From Serpens sp035497635 (GTDB lineage Bacteria > Pseudomonadota > Gammaproteobacteria > Pseudomonadales > Pseudomonadaceae): a stretch of 13,057 nt of DNA. The position numbers were made by a program, and so were the translations under genes. Positions 6,156-12,793 of this stretch are shown here, in pieces. Where the stretch lies: positions 1 through 13,057 of the forward strand of contig DATJDB010000149.1 of assembly GCA_035497635.1 (NCBI GenBank), given 5' to 3'. Below the pieces are notes generated by a model. That model saw only the letters and a list, made by a program, of their open reading frames with translations, ran no database searches and was not told where the DNA came from. Position 1 is the first letter of the stretch. The number at the start of each line of letters is the position of its first letter.

Positions 6156-8078
6156 ATGAGCATTTTCAGCCACTTCCAGCAGCGATTCGAGACGACTCGC
6201 GAGGAAGAATATTCCCTGCAGGAGTATCTGGATCTCTGCCAACACGATGCGAGTGCCTACGCCAGCGCCGCCGAGCGCCTGCTGCTGGCCATCGGCGAGC
6301 CCGAACTGGTCGACACCGCCACCGACTCACGCCTATCGCGGATCTTTTCCAACAAGGTCATCCGCCGCTATCCGGCCTTCGCCGACTTCCACGGCATGGA
6401 GGAGGGCATCGAGCAGATCGTGTCGTTCTTCCGCCATGCCGCCCAGGGCCTGGAGGAGAAGAAGCAGATCCTCTACCTGCTCGGTCCGGTGGGGGGCGGC
6501 AAGTCCTCCCTGGCGGAAAAGCTCAAACAGCTGATGGAAAAGGTGCCCTTCTACGCCATCAAGGGCTCGCCGGTCTTCGAATCGCCGCTGAGCCTGTTCA
6601 ACGCCAGCGAGGACGGCGCCATCCTCGAAGAGGAATACAGCATTCCGCGCCGCCTGCTGAGCAACATCATGTCGCCGTGGGCCACCAAGCGCCTGCAGGA
6701 GTTCGGCGGCGACATCAGCCAGTTCCGCGTGGTCAAGCTGTACCCCTCGCTGCTCAACCAGATCGCCATCGCCAAGACCGAACCGGGTGACGAGAACAAC
6801 CAGGACATCTCCTCGCTGGTGGGCAAGGTGGATATCCGCAAGCTGGAGGACTTCCCGCAGAACGATGCCGATGCCTACAGCTACTCCGGCGCGCTGTGCC
6901 GGGCCAACCAAGGGCTGATGGAATTCGTCGAGATGTTCAAGGCGCCCATCAAGGTACTGCACCCGCTGCTTACCGCCACCCAGGAAGGCAACTACAACAG
7001 CACCGAAGGGCTGGGGGCGATTCCGTTCAACGGCATCATCCTCGCCCACTCCAACGAATCGGAATGGCACAACTTCCGCAACAACAAGAACAACGAGGCG
7101 TTCATCGACCGTATCTACATCGTCAAGGTGCCCTACTGCCTGCGCGTGACCGACGAGATCCGGATCTACGACAAGCTGCTGGCCAGCAGCACGCTGGCGC
7201 GCGCCCACTGCGCGCCGGACACCCTGAAGATGCTCGCCCAGTTTTCCGTGCTGTCGCGCCTGAAGGAGCCGGAAAACTCGAACATCTATTCGAAGATGCG
7301 CGTCTACGACGGCGAGAACCTCAAGGACACCGACCCGAAGGCCAAATCGATCCAGGAATACCGCGATACCGCCGGCGTGGACGAAGGCATGACCGGCCTG
7401 TCCACCCGCTTCGCCTTCAAGATCCTCTCCAAGGTGTTCAACTTCGACCCGCACGAGATTGCTGCCAACCCGGTGCATCTGCTCTACGTGCTGGAGCAGC
7501 AGATCGAGCAGGAGCAGTTTCCGCCGGAGGTGCGCGAGCGCTACCTGCGCTTCCTCAAGGAATACCTGGCGCCGCGCTACATCGAGTTCATCGGCAAGGA
7601 GATCCAGACCGCCTACCTGGAGTCGTACAGCGAATACGGCCAGAACATCTTCGACCGCTACGTGCTGTACGCCGACTTCTGGATCCAGGATCAGGAATAC
7701 CGCGACCCGGAAACCGGCGAGATCCTCAACCGCATGGCGCTGAACGAGGAGCTGGAAAAGATCGAGAAGCCCGCCGGCATCAGCAACCCGAAGGACTTCC
7801 GCAACGAGACCGTCAACTTCGTGCTGCGCGCCCGCGCCAGCAACAACGGCAAGAACCCGAGCTGGCTGAGTTACGAAAAACTGCGCGTGGTGATCGAGAA
7901 GAAGATGTTCTCCAACACCGAAGACCTGCTGCCGGTCATCAGTTTCAACGCCAAGGCCAGCAAGGAGGACCAGAAGAAGCACAACGACTTCGTGGTACGC
8001 ATGGTGGAGCGTGGCTATACCGAGAAACAGGTGCGCCTGCTGTCCGAATGGTATCTGCGGGTACGGAAATCGCAGTAA
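6156..8078 (+). CDS. prkA: PrkA-family serine protein kinase (YeaG), AAA+ type
   Basis: PrkA/YeaG proteins combine an AAA+ ATPase with a kinase-like C-terminal domain; kinase (and, for Bacillus PrkA, protease) activity has been reported. They act in stationary-phase, nitrogen-starvation and sporulation responses. The 640-residue protein has Walker A GPVGGGKSS at 110-118, a Walker-B-like LMEFVEMFK near 254-262, sensor-like GIILAHSNESEW at 293-304 and a probable arginine finger in AFIDRI (Arg319). The PrkA C-terminal domain runs from about 400 to the end (GLSTRFAFKILSKVFNFD, NFVLRARASNNGKNPSW, EDLLPVISFN). The start ATG 6156 has a strong GAGGTGA 3 nt upstream and gives the usual MSIFSHFQQRFE. 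It leads a module with yeaH and spoVR, 85 nt ahead of yeaH, with a stem-loop in between. The first-gene position and long leader suggest regulation at this point. Confidence 0.95.
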   Translation: MSIFSHFQQRFETTREEEYSLQEYLDLCQHDASAYASAAERLLLAIGEPELVDTATDSRLSRIFSNKVIRRYPAFADFHGMEEGIEQIVSFFRHAAQGLEEKKQILYLLGPVGGGKSSLAEKLKQLMEKVPFYAIKGSPVFESPLSLFNASEDGAILEEEYSIPRRLLSNIMSPWATKRLQEFGGDISQFRVVKLYPSLLNQIAIAKTEPGDENNQDISSLVGKVDIRKLEDFPQNDADAYSYSGALCRANQGLMEFVEMFKAPIKVLHPLLTATQEGNYNSTEGLGAIPFNGIILAHSNESEWHNFRNNKNNEAFIDRIYIVKVPYCLRVTDEIRIYDKLLASSTLARAHCAPDTLKMLAQFSVLSRLKEPENSNIYSKMRVYDGENLKDTDPKAKSIQEYRDTAGVDEGMTGLSTRFAFKILSKVFNFDPHEIAANPVHLLYVLEQQIEQEQFPPEVRERYLRFLKEYLAPRYIEFIGKEIQTAYLESYSEYGQNIFDRYVLYADFWIQDQEYRDPETGEILNRMALNEELEKIEKPAGISNPKDFRNETVNFVLRARASNNGKNPSWLSYEKLRVVIEKKMFSNTEDLLPVISFNAKASKEDQKKHNDFVVRMVERGYTEKQVRLLSEWYLRVRKSQ

Positions 8079-8090
8079 CGCAGCTGACCC

Positions 8091-8130
8091 CCGAAGCTGG
8101 ACGCTGCGCGCACAGCGCCACCGGCTTCGG
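8091..8130 (+). other. Long imperfect stem-loop between prkA and yeaH
   Basis: The outer stem CCGAAGC (8091-8097) pairs perfectly with GCTTCGG (8124-8130). Inside it, TGG (8098-8100) can pair with CCA (8118-8120) and CGCTG (8102-8106) with CAGCG (8113-8117), closing a 6-nt loop CGCGCA. No U-tract follows, so it is not an ordinary terminator. Its place between two cotranscribed genes of unequal need suggests an mRNA processing or stabilising element; this is inference. Confidence 0.55.
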
Positions 8131-8163
8131 CAGGCAGCTTCCCGCATAGCCCGGAGGGCGTTT

Positions 8164-9435
8164 ATGAGCTACGTCATCGATCGCCGCCTGAACGGCAAGA
8201 ACAAGAGCACGGTGAACCGCCAGCGCTTCCTGAGCCGTTACCGTGGCCACATCAAGAAATCCGTCGAAGAAGCCGTCGGCAGGCGTTCCATTACCGATAT
8301 GGAACACGGCGAGCAGATCACCATTCCCGGCCGCGACATCGACGAACCCACCCTTCACCACGGCCGCGGCGGACGGCAGACCAGCGTGCACCCGGGCAAC
8401 AAGGAATTCATCGCCGGCGAACGCATTCCTCGCCCCCCGGAAGGCGGCGGCGCTGGCGCCGGTCAGGGCCAGGCCGGTAACAGCGGCGAAGGCATGGATG
8501 ATTTCGTCTTCCAGATCACCCAGGAGGAATTCCTCGATTTCATGTTCGAGGACCTGGAGCTGCCCAACCTGGTCAAGCGCCATATCACCGGCACCGACAG
8601 CTTCAAGACGGTGCGCGCCGGCATCAGTAACGAAGGCAATCCGTCGCGCATCAACATCATCCGCACCCTGCGTTCGGCCCACGCGCGGCGCATTGCCCTG
8701 TCCGGCAGCAGCCGCCTCAAGCTGCGCGCCGCACGCGTCGAACTGGAACGCCTGCGTCGCGAGGAGCCAGACAACTTCAGCGACATCCAGGCCACCGAGG
8801 CGCTGATCGAGAAACTGCGTGCGCGCATCGAGCGCATCCCGTTCCTGGATACCTTCGACCTCAAGTACAACCTGTTGATCAAGCAGCCCAACCCGACCTC
8901 CAAGGCGGTGATGTTCTGCCTGATGGACGTGTCCGGGTCGATGACTCAGGCCACCAAGGACATCGCCAAGCGGTTTTTCATCCTGCTGTACCTGTTTCTC
9001 AAGCGCAGCTACGACAAGATCGAGGTGGTGTTCATCCGCCACCACACCAGCGCCAAGGAAGTCGACGAGGAGGAATTCTTCTATTCCCGGGAGACCGGCG
9101 GCACCATCGTCTCCAGCGCGCTGAAGCTGATGCAGGAAATCATGGCCGCTCGCTACCCGGCGCATGAGTGGAACATCTACGGCGCCCAGGCCTCCGACGG
9201 CGACAACTGGAACGACGACTCGCCGCTGTGCCGCGAGCTACTGGAAGAGAAGATCATGCCCTTCGTCCAGTACTTCACTTATGTGGAGATCACCCCCCGC
9301 GAGCATCAGGCGCTCTGGTACGAGTACGAAACGGTGCACGAGGTGTATCCGGACAGCTTCGCCCAGCAGCAACTGGTCTCGGCGAGCGACATCTACCCGG
9401 TGTTCCGCGATCTGTTCCAGCGGAGGATGGCCTGA
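8164..9435 (+). CDS. yeaH: YeaH/YhbH family protein (DUF444) with VWA-type MIDAS motif
   Basis: DUF444 proteins are co-conserved with PrkA and SpoVR and are thought to work with the kinase, perhaps as a VWA adaptor comparable to MoxR/VWA pairs; the molecular role is unproven. The 423-residue product has a basic N-terminus (MSYVIDRRLNGKNKSTVNRQRF, the DUF444 signature), DFVFQITQEEFLDFMFEDLELP (113-134, shown in part), a charged helical stretch at 185-225 and the metal-dependent site D-V-S-G-S-M at 255-260, followed by SRETGGTIVSSAL as the later MIDAS element. Residues 93-110 are a Gly/Ala/Gln-rich linker. GGAGG (8153-8157), 6 nt before the ATG, supports the start. The stop shares one base with the spoVR start (TGATG), so the two are translationally coupled. 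Confidence 0.94.
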   Translation: MSYVIDRRLNGKNKSTVNRQRFLSRYRGHIKKSVEEAVGRRSITDMEHGEQITIPGRDIDEPTLHHGRGGRQTSVHPGNKEFIAGERIPRPPEGGGAGAGQGQAGNSGEGMDDFVFQITQEEFLDFMFEDLELPNLVKRHITGTDSFKTVRAGISNEGNPSRINIIRTLRSAHARRIALSGSSRLKLRAARVELERLRREEPDNFSDIQATEALIEKLRARIERIPFLDTFDLKYNLLIKQPNPTSKAVMFCLMDVSGSMTQATKDIAKRFFILLYLFLKRSYDKIEVVFIRHHTSAKEVDEEEFFYSRETGGTIVSSALKLMQEIMAARYPAHEWNIYGAQASDGDNWNDDSPLCRELLEEKIMPFVQYFTYVEITPREHQALWYEYETVHEVYPDSFAQQQLVSASDIYPVFRDLFQRRMA

Positions 9436-10988
9436 TGGGCAGCAAGAAGCGCCAACCCATCTCCACCGGTTCGGAGTGGAGCTTCGAGCTGATCCAGGCC
9501 TACGACAAGGAAATCGGCCGGCTCGCCGCCGGCTTCGGCCTGGAGACCTACGCCAATCAGATCGAGGTGATTACCGCCGAGCAGATGATGGACGCCTACG
9601 CCTCGGTGGGCATGCCCATCGGCTATCACCACTGGTCCTACGGCAAGCACTTCCTGGCCACCGAGAAGGGCTACACGCGCGGGCAGATGGGCCTGGCCTA
9701 CGAGATCGTCATCAACTCCGACCCGTGCATCGCCTACCTCATGGAAGAGAACACCATGTGCATGCAGGCCCTGGTAATCGCCCACGCCTGCTACGGCCAC
9801 AACAGTTTCTTCAAGGGCAACTATCTGTTCCGCAGCTGGACCGACGCCGGCTCGATCATCGACTACCTGGTGTTCGCCCGGCAGTACATCAGCGAATGCG
9901 AGGAACGCCACGGCATCAAGGCCGTGGAAGACCTGCTGGATTCCTGCCACGCGCTGATGAACTACGGCGTCGACCGCTACAAGCGCCCCTACCCGATTTC
10001 CGCCGAGGAGGAGCGGCTGCGCCAGAAGAGTCGCGAGGAGCACCTGCAAAAGCAGATCAACGACCTGTGGCGCACCATTCCGCGCAGCGCCGGCAAGGAC
10101 TCGCGCCGCGAGAACGGCCAGCGCTTCCCCGCCGAACCCCAGGAAAACATCCTCTATTTCGTCGAAAAGCACGCACCGCTGCTGGAGCCCTGGCAGCGCG
10201 AAGTGGTGCGCATCGTGCGCAAGATCGCCCAGTACTTCTATCCGCAGCGCCAGACCCAGGTGATGAACGAGGGCTGGGCCACCTTCTGGCACTACACGCT
10301 GATGAACGCGCTGTACGACGAGGGGCTGGTCACCGACGGCTTCATGATCGAGTTCCTGCAGAGCCATACCAACGTCATCTACCAGCCGCCCTTCGACAGC
10401 CCCTACTACAGCGGCATCAACCCCTACACCCTGGGTTACGCCATCTACAGCGACCTGCGGCGCATCTGCGAACGGCCCACCGACGAGGACCGCCGCTGGT
10501 TTCCGGACTTCGCCGGCAGCGACTGGCTCGCCACGCTCAAGTTCGCCATGGCCAACTTCAAGGACGAGAGCTTCATCCTGCAGTTCCTCTCACCCAAGGT
10601 GATCCGCGACCTGCGCCTGTTCAGCGTGCTGGACGACGATCAGCGCGACGAGCTGCTGGTGCCCGCCATCCACGACGAGCCGGGCTACCAGACGATCCGC
10701 GAACAACTGGCCGCGCAGTACAACCTGGGCAACCGCGAACCGAACGTGCAGGTCTGGGATGTGGACCGGCGCGGCGATCGCTCGCTGACGCTGCGTCACC
10801 TCCAGCACGAACGCAAGCCGCTGGGCGATTCCACCCACGAAGTGCTGAAGCACCTGCATCGTTTGTGGGGTTTCGATGTCCATCTAGAGACGGTGCGCGG
10901 CGACAAGGTCATCCACTCCCAGCATATCCCCTTGCAGGGAGGCGGAGAGGAATTCCCGCACCTGGACCTTGCCCTGCCGCCGATCTGA
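9435..10988 (+). CDS. spoVR: SpoVR family protein (YcgB)
   Basis: SpoVR was named for a role in the spore cortex of Bacillus; in Gram-negative bacteria it is a cytoplasmic protein of unknown reaction, linked to stress survival and possibly peptidoglycan or morphology. The 517-residue product shows the conserved family blocks: GYHHWSYGKHF (63-73), AHACYGHNSFFKGNYLF (116-132), NEGWATFWHY (278-287), SHTNV near 310-314 and SGINPYTLGYAIYSDLRR (326-343). The repeated His and Glu residues in these blocks look like metal or catalytic ligands, which is inference. ATG 9435 has GGAGG (9422-9426) 8 nt upstream and overlaps the yeaH stop by one base. There is no signal peptide or membrane segment. It closes the prkA-yeaH-spoVR module; a stem-loop follows directly. 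Confidence 0.95.
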   Translation: MGSKKRQPISTGSEWSFELIQAYDKEIGRLAAGFGLETYANQIEVITAEQMMDAYASVGMPIGYHHWSYGKHFLATEKGYTRGQMGLAYEIVINSDPCIAYLMEENTMCMQALVIAHACYGHNSFFKGNYLFRSWTDAGSIIDYLVFARQYISECEERHGIKAVEDLLDSCHALMNYGVDRYKRPYPISAEEERLRQKSREEHLQKQINDLWRTIPRSAGKDSRRENGQRFPAEPQENILYFVEKHAPLLEPWQREVVRIVRKIAQYFYPQRQTQVMNEGWATFWHYTLMNALYDEGLVTDGFMIEFLQSHTNVIYQPPFDSPYYSGINPYTLGYAIYSDLRRICERPTDEDRRWFPDFAGSDWLATLKFAMANFKDESFILQFLSPKVIRDLRLFSVLDDDQRDELLVPAIHDEPGYQTIREQLAAQYNLGNREPNVQVWDVDRRGDRSLTLRHLQHERKPLGDSTHEVLKHLHRLWGFDVHLETVRGDKVIHSQHIPLQGGGEEFPHLDLALPPI

Positions 10989-10990
10989 CC

Positions 10991-11006
10991 GGGCTCTCCG
11001 GAGCCC
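10991..11006 (+). other. Stem-loop with UNCG-type tetraloop after spoVR
   Basis: GGGCTC-TCCG-GAGCCC is a perfect 6-bp GC-rich stem closed C-G around a TCCG loop, which fits the very stable cUNCGg class. It starts 2 nt after the spoVR stop and ends 4 nt before the AGGAGG ribosome site of the following lipoprotein gene. No U-tract follows, so termination is doubtful; 3'-end protection or control of the next gene is possible. Confidence 0.5.
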
Positions 11007-11021
11007 TCCGAGGAGGCACCC

Positions 11022-11519
11022 ATGCGCCATACCGCCATCCTCCTGCTCGGCATCGGCCTGTACGCCTGCAGCACGCCCGATCCCGCCCAGGTGCAAATCC
11101 TCCACGACGCCAGCGACTTCGGTGCGCGGCGTGACTATCAACTGGTCGCGCCCTACGCCGATGCGCCCGGTGCCAATGCCGTGCTGCTCGCCGAGTCGCT
11201 GCAGCGCAGCCTGACCCGCCACGGCTACCGGCAGGGCGGCAGCGAAGCCCCGCTGGTGATCCAGTACCGGCTGACCAGTGCCAGCCAGCCGCTGACCTAT
11301 CCGGTCGACATGCCGCCTCCCAGCCCGCTCGGGCCCTATCAGGCGATCCATCGTTTCGAGGATGTGCGCGGCCTGCTGCACCTGCGGGTGATCGACCGTA
11401 ACGATCAACTGTTGTGGGAAGGCGCCGCGCGCACCGAACTGAGTCCGGAGCGCCAGCGCCAGCAGCAGATCGACCGCGCCGTGGACGCCCTGGTGCAAAA
11501 GCTGCCGGTGGCCCGCTGA
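11022..11519 (+). CDS. Putative lipoprotein, DUF4136-like
   Basis: The 165-residue product starts MRHTAILLLGIGLYACSTPD: a short hydrophobic segment ending L-Y-A-C, a usable but imperfect lipobox with Cys16 as the likely lipidated residue, so the mature protein should be anchored in the cell envelope facing the periplasm. The body (SDFGARRDYQLVAPY, LAESLQRSLTRHGYRQ, APLVIQYRLTSAS, then QLLWEGAARTEL and a final helix DRAVDALVQKLP) follows the pattern of DUF4136 lipoproteins, whose function is unknown. AGGAGG (11011-11016) is 5 nt before the ATG. It lies 33 nt after spoVR and on the same strand, so it may be cotranscribed with the prkA module; whether it acts with it is unknown. Family assignment is by pattern only. 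Confidence 0.8.
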   Translation: MRHTAILLLGIGLYACSTPDPAQVQILHDASDFGARRDYQLVAPYADAPGANAVLLAESLQRSLTRHGYRQGGSEAPLVIQYRLTSASQPLTYPVDMPPPSPLGPYQAIHRFEDVRGLLHLRVIDRNDQLLWEGAARTELSPERQRQQQIDRAVDALVQKLPVAR

Positions 11520-11537
11520 GCCTCTGCCAGCCGCGCC

Positions 11538-11546
11538 TGTTATCCT
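11538..11546 (+). promoter_or_regulatory. Candidate extended -10 promoter for cca
   Basis: TG-T-TATCCT carries the TGn extension and a 4-of-6 -10 hexamer, followed by the GC-rich discriminator GCGCGGC, 21 nt before the cca ATG. The surrounding 16 nt, CCTGTTATCCTGCGCG (11536-11551), differ at only two positions from the block upstream of rsmA. No convincing -35 is seen. A 7-bp inverted repeat, GCCGCGC / GCGCGGC (11530-11536 / 11547-11553), encloses the -10 and could instead form an RNA hairpin if transcription comes from upstream. Confidence 0.4.
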
Positions 11547-11567
11547 GCGCGGCCACGGAGGTGAGCG

Positions 11568-12698
11568 ATGCAAATCTACAAAGTCGGCGGCGCGGTACGC
11601 GACCGCCTGCTGGGCCGACCGGTCACTGAAATCGACTGGGTGGTGGTCGGCGCCAGCGCCGAGGACATGGTGGCGCTGGGTTATCGCCCAGTGGGAGCGG
11701 ACTTTCCGGTGTTCCTGCATCCGCAGACCGGCGAGGAATACGCGCTGGCGCGCACCGAGCGCAAGAGCGGGCGTGGCTATGGCGGTTTCACCTTCCACGC
11801 CAGCCCGGATGTCACCCTCGAAGAGGATCTGCTGCGCCGCGACCTGACCATCAACGCCATGGCCGAGGACGACCATGGCCAGGTGATCGACCCCTACGGC
11901 GGCCTGCGCGATCTGCAGGCTCGCGTACTGCGGCACGCGGCGCCGGCCTTCGCCGAAGACCCGCTGCGGGTGCTGCGCGTGGCACGCTTCGCCGCCCGCT
12001 ACGCCCCCCTCGGGTTCACGGTGGCCCCGGAAACCCTGGGGCTGATGCGCCAGCTGAGCGAGTCCGGCGAGTTGCGCGACCTGACGCCCGAACGCAGCTG
12101 GAAGGAAATCTCCCGCGCGCTGATGGAACCGCGCCCCGACGTGTTCGTGCAGGTGCTGCACGACTGCGCCGCGCTGGCCGAGCTGCTGCCGGAAGTGGAC
12201 ACCCACATGGCTGGACAGGGCGAAGCGCTGCTGGCGGCGTTGCGCGCCTGCGCCGAGCACGAGCAGCCGCTGACGGTGCGTTGGGCCTGCCTATTGTTGA
12301 ACACCGAGCCCGAGCAGATCGCCACCATCAACAGCCGCTGCAAAGCGCCCCGCGACTGTGCCGAGCTGGCCCTGCTGACCCGTCAGCAGCGCGGCGCCTG
12401 GCACGAAGCGCTGGAATTGTCCGCCGAAGCCCTGCTGGCCTTGCTGCAGAGCTTCGACGTGTACCGCCGCCCGCAGCGTTTCGAGCAGTTTCTGGGCGCC
12501 TGTGAAATGGCTGCGCGTGGTGCAGGACAGTACCGGGAATTTCCACAGACCGCCTTTTTGCTTGGTGCCGCCGACTGCGCGCGCAACCAGGCCATCCAGC
12601 CACTGCTGGAGCAGGGCTTTCAGGGCGCGGCACTGGGGGATGCCCTGACGCGCCAGCGGCTAGAGGCATTGCGGGAATATCGCACCGCTCGGCATTGA
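11568..12698 (+). CDS. cca: CCA-adding tRNA nucleotidyltransferase without a recognisable HD domain
   Basis: The enzyme adds or repairs the 3'-terminal CCA of tRNAs without a template. The class II head is clear: KVGGAVRDRLLGR (5-17), then E-I-D at 21-23 where the catalytic D-x-D normally lies, GADFPVFLHPQTGEEYALAR (43-62), RRDLTINAMAE (90-100), EDPLRVLRVARFAARY (130-145) and ERSWKE (175-180). The C-terminal half departs from the multifunctional (HD) type: the H-P-E-I-D-x-G-x-H and H-D segments of that type are missing, and CLLLNTEPE stands where LxHDLGKG is expected. The 376-residue length fits that loss (about 410 in E. coli). It is therefore like the gammaproteobacterial CCA enzymes lacking phosphohydrolase activity. 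GGAGGTGA (11557-11564) is an excellent ribosome site 3 nt before the ATG. Confidence 0.93.
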   Translation: MQIYKVGGAVRDRLLGRPVTEIDWVVVGASAEDMVALGYRPVGADFPVFLHPQTGEEYALARTERKSGRGYGGFTFHASPDVTLEEDLLRRDLTINAMAEDDHGQVIDPYGGLRDLQARVLRHAAPAFAEDPLRVLRVARFAARYAPLGFTVAPETLGLMRQLSESGELRDLTPERSWKEISRALMEPRPDVFVQVLHDCAALAELLPEVDTHMAGQGEALLAALRACAEHEQPLTVRWACLLLNTEPEQIATINSRCKAPRDCAELALLTRQQRGAWHEALELSAEALLALLQSFDVYRRPQRFEQFLGACEMAARGAGQYREFPQTAFLLGAADCARNQAIQPLLEQGFQGAALGDALTRQRLEALREYRTARH

Positions 12699-12701
12699 AC
12701 C

Positions 12702-12781
12702 TTGTGGGGCCGGCTTTATGCCGGCCAGCGGGGCGGAAGTCTGCGCAGCGGTGCGTCGGTCGGGATAAACCCGCCCCACAA
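12702..12781. repeat. BIME-like REP pair between convergent cca and folK
   Basis: The ends are a 9-bp perfect inverted repeat: TTGTGGGGC (12702-12710) and GCCCCACAA (12773-12781). The left arm holds GCCGGC-TTTAT-GCCGGC and the right arm CGGG-ATAAA-CCCG (12761-12773). These match the arms of the surA-pdxA element almost base for base, including the loops TTTA(C/T) and ATAAA, while the ~36-nt centre is unrelated. It fills nearly all of the 95-nt convergent gap, where it could serve as a two-way transcription barrier or 3'-end protector for both mRNAs. Confidence 0.85.
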
Positions 12782-12793
12782 ATACAGCCAGCA

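Noticed and set aside
6333..8147. 604-codon open frame on the minus strand opposite prkA
   Set aside because: Long antisense frames are common in GC-rich genes with G/C third positions. Its protein is a low-complexity V/L/A/H-rich mirror of prkA without domain sense, and prkA is unambiguous.
8197..8204. AAGAACAA, a possible Hfq/Crc target (AANAANAA) in the early yeaH coding region
   Set aside because: It lies more than 30 nt inside the gene and is explained by Lys-Asn-Lys codons; Crc sites usually touch the ribosome site.
9168..9434. In-frame upstream extension of spoVR into yeaH
   Set aside because: The family N-terminus begins near the ATG at 9435, which has its own GGAGG, and the extension would be Arg-rich out-of-frame yeaH sequence.
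9164..11134. 656-codon plus-strand frame overlapping yeaH and spoVR
   Set aside because: Arg/Pro/Ala-rich shadow of spoVR in another frame; no family motif and no ribosome site.
10884..12260. 458-codon minus-strand open frame across spoVR, the lipoprotein gene and cca
   Set aside because: It crosses three well-supported genes and two intergenic gaps, and has no recognisable family pattern.
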